Assembly: GCF_010894455.1 (NCBI RefSeq)
Contig: NZ_JAAIXY010000002.1
Coordinates: 614,962-678,961, forward strand
Source: Myxococcus eversor
GTDB lineage: Bacteria; Myxococcota; Myxococcia; Myxococcales; Myxococcaceae
Reading direction: 5' to 3'
DNA length: 64,000 nucleotides
The position numbers and the translations under genes are program-made. Shown here piece after piece: positions 8,501-16,105 of the stretch (its first letter is position 1; the number at the start of each line of letters is the position of its first letter). Under the pieces are notes generated by a model that was not told where the DNA came from, made no database searches, and was given only the letters and a program-made list of their open reading frames with translations.

Positions 8501-10097
8501 CCTGCTCGCCAGCACCGGAGGACGACTCAACACCCAGGGCGCGGAGCTGCGCCGCCGCCTCATGCTCCGAGGCGAGCGCGCCATGCGCGTGCGGCAGGTC
8601 ATCGCCACCGGCCTCGAACTCGAAGGCGGAGACCCGCTCTTCGACGCCCGCCCCGTGTGGATGGCCAGCCCCCAGACGGTGGCGCAAATCTTCCCGCGCC
8701 GCCCCATCTTCGATGTCGTCATCTTCGACGAGTCCTCCCAGTGCCGACTCGAGGAGGCCCTGCCCGTCCTCACCCGCGCCAGGCGCGTCGTCATCGCCGG
8801 AGACCCGAAGCAACTCCCGCCCACCCGCTTCTTCGAGTCCGCCGTGGTGCAGAGCCAGGACACCGAAGCTGAAACGGAGCAGGGCCTCTTCGAGGACCAG
8901 CAGTCCGAGGTGGAAGACCTGCTCTCCGCCGCGCTCAATCTGGACATCGACCAGTGCTACCTCGACGTCCACTACCGCTCGCGGGATGCGGACCTCATCG
9001 CCTTCAGCAACGAGCACTTCTACGACAAGCGGCTCCAGGCCATCCCCGCGCATCCCTCGCACCGCGCACCCCACGCGCCCCTGAGCCTGCTCCCCGTGGG
9101 CGGCACCTACGAGAAGCGGGTGAATCTCACCGAGGCCCGCGCCGTGGGCCAGCTCGTGAAGGAACTGCTCGCCCGCCCCGAGCCTCCCTCCATCGGCATC
9201 GCCTGCTTCAACCTCTCACAGCGCGACGCCATCACCGACGTCCTCGATGAACTGTCCGCGGAGGACTCCATCTTCGCCGCCCGGCTCGCCGCCGCTCGCA
9301 CCCGCCGTGGCGCCGGCTCCTTCGAGGGCCTCTTCGTCAAGAACCTCGAGAACGTCCAGGGCGACGAGCGAGACCACCTCATCATCAGCACCACCTACGG
9401 GCCCGACCGACAGGGACGTTTCTACCGACGCTTCGGCCCGCTCGGCAGCGCGGGCGGAGGGCGGCGCCTCAACGTGCTCGTCACCCGCGCCCGCCAGCAG
9501 GTGCACCTGGTCACCTCCATTCCTCGCGACGCGTACACCGCCCTGCCGCCCGTGGAGTCCGGCCGCCAACCCAACGGAGGCTGGCTCCTCTTCGCCTACC
9601 TCCAGTTCGCTGAACGCATCGCCCACGCCCACGCGGAGGCCACTCGCGACGACGCGCTCCCCATCTCCGAGCCCTCCACTCCGCGCGAACTCGTCGTGCG
9701 CGAGCGGGAGACCGAGGCGGACTCCGTGTTCGCCCGCGCACTGGCGTCACACCTCGCGCGACGCCACCACGTGTCCTCCGACGTGAACTGGGGCAATGAC
9801 GGCTTCTGCGTGGACCTCGCCCTGCACCACCCCACCGTCCCGGGCGACGTCACCGTCGGCCTGCTCTGCGACGGCACGCGCTACCCCAAGGCCGCCGACC
9901 GTGTGGAGTGGGACCTCTTCCGCACCGCCGTGCTCGAAGGCCAGGGCTGGAAGCTCGTCCGACTCTGGACGCCCCACTTCTTCAGGGACCCGGAAGGAGC
10001 CACCACCCACGTGCTCCAGACGGTGGGCGACCTCCTCATGCGCCAGCCCGCGACGGCGCAGGCCACGGAGACCTCCGGCAAGCGCGTCATGCACTGA
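5574..10097 (+). CDS. Large SF1 helicase with C-terminal nuclease-like domain
   Basis: A 1507-residue protein of the AAA_11/AAA_12 superfamily-1 helicases. Walker A is GPPGTGKSQT (about residue 368), Walker B is FDESSQ (about 1051-1056), motif III-like is AGDPKQLPPT (about 1075), and NVLVTRARQQVHLV (about 1300) is motif VI-like. Roughly 650 residues, partly helical, separate Walker A and B. The C-terminus (about 1405-1470) resembles the Vsr/MTES_1575 nuclease fold: FCVDLALHHP, then LLCDGTRYP, then GWKLVRLWT. The glutamate often seen before CDG is Leu here, so nuclease activity is uncertain. GTG 5574 follows GGAGAGAGG at good spacing; ATG 5532 is the alternative. Defence or repair roles are both possible. 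Confidence 0.88.
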   Translation: MSSESRSRVLAKMLERLYAALASGPSLNCRPHHSRQRLDLSVLSRLDGTPPHAVLAALLGDKASARLTVKPLPKSGSSGLSTSLEGTRASADDMRAPRVELEADDDETVSTSTRAEEEQQALLRKLAAIVEDARIFEQDTGAHVLHVGFPLLHLPPSTKDKRGFGTRRILAPIAFVPVRITVKKGRATAVELEGAEEGVDRVAPNTALLAWLEQQTGERFGELFADEEGVDPWREVNELAALVSKALELPAPATFSPETLLAPVPRSDEEGATASIIPSAVLGLYPLSNQSLVDDMRALVDGEPISGPLESFLRVDVSLGQVAHSGGGERNLEGLKLAAEERLVTIADPCQARAVRLARSRRGLVIHGPPGTGKSQTIANAIGDHLARGERVLFVCDKRTALDVVKHRLDHLGLGNLCAVVHDAQRDQRDLYMGIREQLDTLPEARTHAAVTKELSSVDEEIQTLHDELSTAERALSERPAGGTAPSFHELVGQWLSLETPAALSPATSSLASARLGDVIPRERETREVLERALKEGYPDNPWREALGVDLATYLATPLATWRERLSTTVDAARDADSLASPNIPSFGAEPEAEGTARAHFAGQLAPLLETASPEALARWSVASTDAVRTAKAQLDGLAPQVKVLSEGPLDTELALIQREQPQSLGALSTALATLGAYLGIASKWYAFFCFARKAGARKVLQQFGLTLGAAAADRVSRFLTGARARALLSEFHRSTLAPISTRTQSSAVGLTYPGEAPSSAGGLSTFASLPDELLSRDLRTHSALFDVLGTLDNTPLLASCRDAVRRALTGDASARAALLTALRQSPARGAAVAKLEKRLSETGLLSSTWLATRSRELRAGAQLLPITSAFHARLSTVEGMLRLRSLLSGMPPTLETAVEALARQGVDADTGWTSVLKATLAAEASSRLREDPALQHVDAERAQATQARYRVLEEKKRGLVRDAILHRWTQRQRERLLASTGGRLNTQGAELRRRLMLRGERAMRVRQVIATGLELEGGDPLFDARPVWMASPQTVAQIFPRRPIFDVVIFDESSQCRLEEALPVLTRARRVVIAGDPKQLPPTRFFESAVVQSQDTEAETEQGLFEDQQSEVEDLLSAALNLDIDQCYLDVHYRSRDADLIAFSNEHFYDKRLQAIPAHPSHRAPHAPLSLLPVGGTYEKRVNLTEARAVGQLVKELLARPEPPSIGIACFNLSQRDAITDVLDELSAEDSIFAARLAAARTRRGAGSFEGLFVKNLENVQGDERDHLIISTTYGPDRQGRFYRRFGPLGSAGGGRRLNVLVTRARQQVHLVTSIPRDAYTALPPVESGRQPNGGWLLFAYLQFAERIAHAHAEATRDDALPISEPSTPRELVVRERETEADSVFARALASHLARRHHVSSDVNWGNDGFCVDLALHHPTVPGDVTVGLLCDGTRYPKAADRVEWDLFRTAVLEGQGWKLVRLWTPHFFRDPEGATTHVLQTVGDLLMRQPATAQATETSGKRVMH

Positions 10098-10100
10098 GCT

Positions 10101-10682
10101 TCAGGGCGTCTTCGGCGTCGACTCCGGAAGCCACAGGATGCCCAGCTCCAGCTCCACCGCCTCGAAGGGCTCGGCACGCACACGCTCGTCCCCTGTATAC
10201 GTGCCCAGCTCCACCCAGCGGCCGCCCTCCAGGCGAAACACCTCCAGCGTCCGCTCCTTGGGGTCCACCAGCCAGACATGGCGCACGCCTTCTCGGGCGT
10301 AGATGCGCTTCTTCCGCACCCGGTCCAGTGACGCCGTGGACGGAGAGAGCACCTCGCAGACCCAGTCCGGCGCCAGGGTGAAGTACGGCGCGTTCGGCAT
10401 CTCCGGCATCCGCTCCCGACGCCAGCCCGCCAGGTCCGGCACCAGCACGTCCTGACCGAAGTGCAGCTCCGGCTCCACCAGCAACAGCCAACCTCCAGGC
10501 CCTCCCCGGCCCCGCTCGAAGGGTCCGTAGAGCTCGCCCTGAAGGCGGGAATTCGCTCTCGCATGCGGGCTCGCCGGCCGGGGCATGGCGATGAGCTCCC
10601 CGTCGATTATCTGCCCGACCATGTTCTCCGGCAGTGCGAGCAGGTCCTCGTACGTCGCCGGCCGCTTCGGTCCCTCACCCAT
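10101..10682 (-). CDS. Uma2 family (DUF820) PD-(D/E)xK nuclease-like protein
   Basis: A 193-residue protein with the Uma2 pattern: N-terminal YEDLLALPE and GQIIDGELIAMP, then VLVPDLAGW (catalytic Asp), VCEVLSPST (Glu) and RKKRIYAREGVRHVWLVDP (Lys region and WLVDP signature). ATG 10682 follows AGGAG at 7 bases, so the longer in-frame extension is not used. It ends 3 bases from the convergent helicase gene. Uma2 proteins are abundant in cyanobacteria and myxobacteria and their function is mostly unknown. Confidence 0.85.
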   Translation of the reverse strand: MGEGPKRPATYEDLLALPENMVGQIIDGELIAMPRPASPHARANSRLQGELYGPFERGRGGPGGWLLLVEPELHFGQDVLVPDLAGWRRERMPEMPNAPYFTLAPDWVCEVLSPSTASLDRVRKKRIYAREGVRHVWLVDPKERTLEVFRLEGGRWVELGTYTGDERVRAEPFEAVELELGILWLPESTPKTP

Positions 10683-10863
10683 TCCCTCGCTCCTCTCCCC
10701 TCTGACTTCCCACCCCTCCAACATCCCCGCCACCTCCCCGAAGTGGAACCCCACCCCATACCGCGTGTCCACTCCTTCCTACCCAGAGGGTCTGACATTC
10801 GGCGGCCCACCCAAAGGCCCCCATGGACCTGCCATTCCATAGAAGGAAGAATGTCACCGCCCC

Positions 10864-13713
10864 ATGCTTCCTTCTCGCTCTGGCCTTCTCGTCTTGTCAC
10901 TCCTGCTCCTGTCCGTGCCCGCGTACGCGGACAACAACGCCGACGAGGCGGACATCGCCTTCGAGCTGGGCAACGACGCCTACGCCAAGGGCCAGTACAC
11001 CGAGGCCCTGCGCTCCTACTTCACCAGCTACCGGCTGGTGCCCAACCGCAACGTGCTCTTCAACATCGCCCGCTGCTTCGAGGCGCTGGGCAAGTTCAAC
11101 GAGGCGTACCGCTACTACAACGACCTGCTCACCGAGGACCTGCCCACGGAGGACGCCTCGGAAGTCTCGCGCTCGTTGGACCGACTGCGCCCCAAGGTGG
11201 CGCTCGTCAAGGTCACCACCGTCCCCAAGGGCGCGGACGTCTACGTGGACCGCATGGACCTGGGCAGCCGGGGCCGCTCGCCACAGACGCTCGCGCTGTC
11301 ACCCGGCCGTCACAAAATCATGGTGAAGAAGGACGGCTACCGTCCCACCGAGGCCACCGTCACCGTGGCGCGCGGCCGTGAGACGGAGCAGACCTTCGAC
11401 CTGTTCCTCATCACCGGCGGCGTCGAACTGACCGGCACCCCCGAGGGAGCCGAGGTGCGCGACGCCCCCAACGGCCCCGTCATCACCAGGCTGCCCGGCC
11501 GCGCCCGCCTCCCTCCCGGTCAGCGCATCCTCTACGTGCGCGCCCCCGGCTACTCCCCCGGCCAGTACGTGGTGGACGTGCCCGCCGACGGCAGCGTCCC
11601 GCTCTCCGTGGCCCTGCGCGTCCAGGACCGTCCCTCCGGCCGGCTCGTCGTCACCGCCAACCGCGACGGCGCCACCGTGCGCGTGGACGGCAAGCCCGCC
11701 GGCTTCACTCCCACCGTCGTCACCCTGCCCGAGGGCGAGCACGCGCTGGAGGTGGAGAGCCGCGAGGTGCGTCCGCTGCGCCAGAAGGTGACCGTCGTGG
11801 CCGACCAGGAAGTGAAGATTCACGCGGAGCTGCGCTACGCGCCCCCGCCCGTGCGCGCCGCGTCCAAGAGCCTGGTCGCCGTGGACGACGCTCCCGCCTC
11901 CACCACCGTGCTCACCCAGGAGGAACTGCGCGCGTTCGGCTGGCGCACCCTCGCGGAGGCGCTCGCCGGCGTGCGCGGCTTCTACCTCACCGACGACCGG
12001 ACCTATACGTACCTGGGCGTGCGCGGCTTCTCGCCCCCCGGAGACCTCAACACCCGCGTCCTCATCCTCTGGGACGGCCACGCCATGAACGACGTGTGGG
12101 CCGGCCAGGGCTACGCCGCCCACGACCTCAACGTGGACCTGATGGAGGTCGAGCGCATCGAAGTCGTGCGCGGCCCGGGCAGCGCCCTGTACGGCACCGG
12201 CGCCTTCTTCGCCGTCATCAACGTGGTGCCCCGCGAGTCGCTCGGCCCGGACAACCACCTGGAAGTCACCGGCGCGGTGGGCGCGCTGAACACCACGCGC
12301 GGACACGCCACCGCGTCCTGGGAGGACGGCAATCGCTCCATCCTGGTGAGCGCCGCGGCGCTGACGGCCTCCGGCGCGGACACCACGCTGCTGCGACGCG
12401 CGGACCCCGCGCTGGGCGACCTGCTCGTCACCGGGCTGGACGCGGAGCGGGCCGCCACCGCCTCCGTGCGCGCCCGGCTGGGAGACTTCTCCTTCCAGGG
12501 CCAGCTCAACGTCCGCTCGAAGGAGCTGCCCACCGCCCCCTACGGCACCGTGCCGGGCGCGGAGGGCAACACCGTGGAGGACCTGCGCGCCTTCGTCGAA
12601 GCGCGCTACGAGCGTGAGTTCACCGAGCGCTTCAGCCTGTCCGGGCGCGCCTCGTTCGACCTCAGTCGCTACGAGGGCCTCTATGTGTACCCGGAGAGCG
12701 CCGGCGGCTCCAACAAGGAGGGCGGCGCGGCGGACTGGGTCAGCGGCGAGCTTCGCGCGCGCGTGGGCATCTTCGAGGGCAACCGCCTCACGCTCGGCGT
12801 GGAGGCGCAAGGGCAGCTCAGCGTGCGCCAGACGGCGAGCGACATCCCCCTGGAGACGAAGGCGCGCACGCTCCTGTCCGCGTACCTGCTCGACGAGTGG
12901 AAGGTGCACCCGCGCCTGAGCCTCTCCGCGGGCCTGCGTCTGGACAAGTACCTGGACCTGGACACCACCCCCATCACCCCGCGACTGGCCATCATCGCGA
13001 GGCCCTACGACGCGGGCCTCACCAAGCTGGTCGCCGGCCGGGCCTTCCGCGCGCCCAACGTCTACGAACTCTACTACGCGGACGGCATCACCCAGGCGCC
13101 GCCCGCGTCCCTGGAGCCGGAGACCATCACCACCTTCGAGCTGGAGCACTCGCACGACCTCACGGACGAGCTGCGCCTGTCGGTGGCCGGCTACCACAAC
13201 CGCATCTCCAGCCTGGTGCAGCTGCGCACGGACGACGCCCCCTCGGCGGATTGCGGCGGCTCTCCGTGTCTGCGCTTCGTCAACGACGGCGGCACCACGC
13301 TGGCGTGGGGCGCGGAGGCGGGCGTGCACTGGCAGCCGGGACGCTGGCTGCTGGTGGACGTGAGCTACTCATACGTGACGCTTCGCAACGCCGCGGACGT
13401 GGTGGCCTCCGCGTCACCCGCGCACCTGGTCTCCGGGCGACTGCTGATGCCCGTGGGCAACGGCGACATGCGGCTGGCCACCCAGGCCACCTACCAGAGC
13501 GCTCGGCCCACCGGCGCCGGCGGCGCGGACAGCGGCGAGGCCCTGCTCGTCGGCTTCGGCCTCTCCGGTGACTACGGCCCGCTGCGCTACTTCGCCGGCG
13601 TCCACAACCTGCTCGACTCCGACTACCAGATTCCCGTGTCGGACGAGAATTCCATCGCCCCCGTGCCCCAGTACGGACGCACCTTCACCCTCCAGCTCAC
13701 GGGGACCTTCTGA
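10864..13713 (+). CDS. TonB-dependent receptor with N-terminal TPR and PEGA repeats
   Basis: A 949-residue outer-membrane protein. After the signal peptide (LLVLSLLLLSVPAYA) come TPR-like helices (residues about 28-95: GNDAYAKGQYTEALRSYF, NIARCFEALGKFNEAYRYY). Up to three PEGA-like beta domains follow (about 113-325: VPKGADVYVDRMDLG, TPEGAEVRD, VRVDGKPAGFTPTVV). A receptor plug spans about 335-460 (TTVLTQEELRAFGWRTLAEAL ... VERIEVVRGPGSALYGTGAF), and the beta-barrel ends in Phe (LTGTF). The cargo is unknown; no dedicated siderophore or sugar genes adjoin. The following GNAT gene starts 3 bases after the stop. Confidence 0.88.
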   Translation: MLPSRSGLLVLSLLLLSVPAYADNNADEADIAFELGNDAYAKGQYTEALRSYFTSYRLVPNRNVLFNIARCFEALGKFNEAYRYYNDLLTEDLPTEDASEVSRSLDRLRPKVALVKVTTVPKGADVYVDRMDLGSRGRSPQTLALSPGRHKIMVKKDGYRPTEATVTVARGRETEQTFDLFLITGGVELTGTPEGAEVRDAPNGPVITRLPGRARLPPGQRILYVRAPGYSPGQYVVDVPADGSVPLSVALRVQDRPSGRLVVTANRDGATVRVDGKPAGFTPTVVTLPEGEHALEVESREVRPLRQKVTVVADQEVKIHAELRYAPPPVRAASKSLVAVDDAPASTTVLTQEELRAFGWRTLAEALAGVRGFYLTDDRTYTYLGVRGFSPPGDLNTRVLILWDGHAMNDVWAGQGYAAHDLNVDLMEVERIEVVRGPGSALYGTGAFFAVINVVPRESLGPDNHLEVTGAVGALNTTRGHATASWEDGNRSILVSAAALTASGADTTLLRRADPALGDLLVTGLDAERAATASVRARLGDFSFQGQLNVRSKELPTAPYGTVPGAEGNTVEDLRAFVEARYEREFTERFSLSGRASFDLSRYEGLYVYPESAGGSNKEGGAADWVSGELRARVGIFEGNRLTLGVEAQGQLSVRQTASDIPLETKARTLLSAYLLDEWKVHPRLSLSAGLRLDKYLDLDTTPITPRLAIIARPYDAGLTKLVAGRAFRAPNVYELYYADGITQAPPASLEPETITTFELEHSHDLTDELRLSVAGYHNRISSLVQLRTDDAPSADCGGSPCLRFVNDGGTTLAWGAEAGVHWQPGRWLLVDVSYSYVTLRNAADVVASASPAHLVSGRLLMPVGNGDMRLATQATYQSARPTGAGGADSGEALLVGFGLSGDYGPLRYFAGVHNLLDSDYQIPVSDENSIAPVPQYGRTFTLQLTGTF

Positions 13714-13716
13714 CGC

Positions 13717-14166
13717 ATGAGCGAGCCCGAGCTCGAGTTCACCTTCATCCAGCCCGGACACGCGCTCTACGAGGCGGAGCTGGAGCTGCGCTTCCGCGTG
13801 CTGCGTGAGCCCCTGGGCCACACGCGGGACGCGGTGAAGTTTCCATTCGAGGCACAGAGCCTCCACCTGGTCGCCCACCGGGGTGACAGCGTGCTCGGCT
13901 GCGTCCTCTTCAACCCCGAGGACTCGCACGGAGGACGTCTGTTCCAGATGGCGGTGACGCCCCACCTGCAGGGGCAGCGCCTGGGTGCCCGTCTGGTCGA
14001 AACGTTGGAGGCGGAGCTGGTGCGACGGGGCATCACCCACGTCCACCTCCACGCCCGGCAGCCGGTCGTGCCGTTCTACGAACGCCTGGGCTATTCCGTG
14101 TATGCGGAAGCGTTCACGGAAGTGGGGATACCCCACCGACACATGAAGAAGTCACTCGCGACGTAG
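13717..14166 (+). CDS. GNAT family N-acetyltransferase
   Basis: A 149-residue GNAT fold: AELELRFRVLREPLG at the N-terminus, then the acetyl-CoA loop region LFQMAVTPHLQGQRLGARLVETLEAE (the Q-x-x-G-x-A-like P-loop is QGQRLGARL) and the C-terminal VPFYERLGYSVYAEAF. It resembles the ElaA-like small acetyltransferases. It begins 3 bases after the receptor gene and is probably translationally coupled to it. Substrate unknown. Confidence 0.87.
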   Translation: MSEPELEFTFIQPGHALYEAELELRFRVLREPLGHTRDAVKFPFEAQSLHLVAHRGDSVLGCVLFNPEDSHGGRLFQMAVTPHLQGQRLGARLVETLEAELVRRGITHVHLHARQPVVPFYERLGYSVYAEAFTEVGIPHRHMKKSLAT

Positions 14167-14172
14167 ACGCGG

Positions 14173-14220
14173 CCCGGGTGCTCACCACCCGACACCGGCG
14201 AATGTCTTCGAGCACCCGGG
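14173..14220 (+). terminator. Terminator-like hairpin after the GNAT gene
   Basis: An 11-bp perfect inverted repeat, CCCGGGTGCTC (14173-14183) and GAGCACCCGGG (14210-14220), with a 26-base loop, starts 6 bases past the GNAT stop. No T-run is present. Confidence 0.5.
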
Positions 14221-14312
14221 GGGCCCTCCGCCACCTCGTCCCCTGACCTCAACGGCCAGGGGATGCTGGTAACCTTTGCGAGAGGTCAGCGGGCCAGCGA
14301 CACCGAGGAGAC

Positions 14313-15539
14313 ATGATGAACGGAACGAACGACGGACGCGCCGCGCCCCCTTCCCACCGGGCCGGCCCCTCGGGGGGTCCTGGGGACAGCGAGCTGGATG
14401 ACGAGGGCTCTCCTTCCGAGTCGGACGAAAGCCGCGCGCCTCGACGTCCTCCCATCCACGTCCTCGAGGACAACACGCTGCACACGCGGCTGACGCGGGA
14501 CCTGGGCGTGCACTACCCCTTCGTCAGCGCGGGCATGGCCTTCGTGGCGCTGCCGCCGCTGGTCATCGCCGTGTCGGAAGCGGGAGGCATCGGCATGCTC
14601 GGCTCCGCGCCGGAGCCCGCGCCCTTCCTGCGCTCGCGCATCCAGGCCATCCGCGCCGGCACGCAGCGCCCGTTCGGCGTGGACTTCATCCTCGACCGCG
14701 CGCGGGCGGGGGACTTCACCACGCGCGAGCACATCGACACGTGCATCGCCGAGCGTGTTCCGGTGGTCGCCTTCCACTGGGCCCTGCCGCCCGCGGAGTG
14801 GGTGAAGGACCTGAGGGCCGCGGGGACGAAGGTCTGGGTGCAGGCCAGCTCGGTGGAGTTCGCGAAGGAGGCGCTGGCGCTGGGCATCAACGGGCTCATC
14901 GCGCAGGGCCGCCAGGCGGCGGGCTACAACAAGGGCACCACGCCCACGCTGCAGCTCGTGCGGGAGCTGCGCGCGCTGGTGGGGGAATTGCCGCTGCTCG
15001 CCGCCGGTGGCATCGCGGACGGGTTGAGCGCGGCGCGGGCGCTGTTCCACGGCGCCGACGGCGTCTGGGTGGGAACGCGCATGGTGGCCTCCGTGGAGGC
15101 GTACGCGCACCCGGGCTACAAGCAGCGCCTGGTGGACGGCGACGCGCGCGACTCCGACTTCACCACCCTCTTCGGCCCCGAGTGGTCCGGTCCGCGTCAG
15201 CGCGTGCTGCGCAACCGCGTGGTGCGTGAGTGGGCGGGCCGTGAGGCACGCGCGCCGACGAACTCCACCGACTCCATTGGAACCACGCGGCTGTACCCGG
15301 GGCTGACGGGCGGCGATGCGCTCTACACGATGCCGCGCTTCAGCGCCTTCGTGCCCACGCCCGACACGCAGGGCGACCTGGAGGAGATGGTGCTGCCCGC
15401 CAGCGGCTCCAGCATGGCGCGCATCGAGAGCGTGCAGCCCGCCGGACAAATCGTGGTGGAGATGATGGAGGGCGCGCATCGGCTGCTGGCGAACCCGTAC
15501 GAGTTGGAAGCCGACGCCGACGAGAACGACCGCTCCTGA
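14313..15539 (+). CDS. Nitronate monooxygenase / NPD-like FMN protein
   Basis: A 408-residue protein with the nitronate monooxygenase TIM-barrel features: TRDLGVHYPFVSAGMAF at the N-terminus, EAGGIGMLGS, PFGVDFIL, VVAFHWALP, NGLIAQGRQAAGY, and the FMN phosphate-binding segment LLAAGGIADGLSAARAL followed by GADGVWVGTRM. The first 50 residues are a polar, disordered-looking extension. ATGATG follows GAGGAG, so 14313 or 14316 may be the true start. The family oxidises alkyl nitronates, using oxygen, to carbonyl compounds and nitrite; the real substrate here is unknown. Confidence 0.88.
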   Translation: MMNGTNDGRAAPPSHRAGPSGGPGDSELDDEGSPSESDESRAPRRPPIHVLEDNTLHTRLTRDLGVHYPFVSAGMAFVALPPLVIAVSEAGGIGMLGSAPEPAPFLRSRIQAIRAGTQRPFGVDFILDRARAGDFTTREHIDTCIAERVPVVAFHWALPPAEWVKDLRAAGTKVWVQASSVEFAKEALALGINGLIAQGRQAAGYNKGTTPTLQLVRELRALVGELPLLAAGGIADGLSAARALFHGADGVWVGTRMVASVEAYAHPGYKQRLVDGDARDSDFTTLFGPEWSGPRQRVLRNRVVREWAGREARAPTNSTDSIGTTRLYPGLTGGDALYTMPRFSAFVPTPDTQGDLEEMVLPASGSSMARIESVQPAGQIVVEMMEGAHRLLANPYELEADADENDRS

Positions 15540-15654
15540 GTCGAGGTGCCCGGCGGACGGCGCCCTGGTGCTCCGCCCGCCGCCCTTCCGGCTGAATCGG
15601 GTGAAGCGCTCGGGGAAGTTGGAGTAGGAACCCACGGCAGGACAGGTGGGTGCC

Positions 15655-16065
15655 ATGACGATGACGACGACACAGGCGCGCTGGAAGCGCGTGGCGGTTT
15701 CGGGCTGGGTGGCCCTCGCGCTGTGTGGCGGAGTGGCGGTGGCGCGGGCGGTGACTTCGGAGGTGAGGACGCCCTCGCGGCGCCTGTCCGCCGACGAGCG
15801 CGTCCTGCTGGGCCGGGCCGCCGCCGAGGCGGAGCCCCACTGGCGTCGGCGTTCCATGCACTCATTCCCCGGAGACCACTGGTCCCAGGACGACGACTTC
15901 GGCGCATCGGAGCGTGGCTGGGTGATGAGCGAGGCGCGCAGGCGCGACGTGCCGGTGACGGACGTGTTCGACGCCATCGACTCCGAGCTGCGCTCTTCGG
16001 CCCCCATCCTCCCGCCGCGCAAGGCCTCCGCCAGCCCGTGCAAGCCCCGTCCGTTCTACGACTGA
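15655..16065 (+). CDS. Hypothetical exported or membrane-anchored protein
   Basis: A 136-residue protein not assigned to a family. An N-terminal hydrophobic segment (VAVSGWVALALCGGVAVARA) could be a signal anchor, followed by a soluble region rich in Arg, Ser and Trp (LSADERVLLGRAAAEAEPHW). ATG 15655 lies 5 bases after AGGTGG. It is followed 40 bases later by the YfhO-like gene on the same strand, with which it may be co-expressed. Confidence 0.65.
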   Translation: MTMTTTQARWKRVAVSGWVALALCGGVAVARAVTSEVRTPSRRLSADERVLLGRAAAEAEPHWRRRSMHSFPGDHWSQDDDFGASERGWVMSEARRRDVPVTDVFDAIDSELRSSAPILPPRKASASPCKPRPFYD

Positions 16066-16105
16066 TGCCCGGCACCCTCCCGCCTCCCCGCGCGCGCCCT
16101 CCCGT

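Noticed and set aside
11299-13329. 676-codon minus-strand open frame
   Set aside because: Shadow of the TonB-dependent receptor, which has clear plug and barrel motifs on the plus strand.
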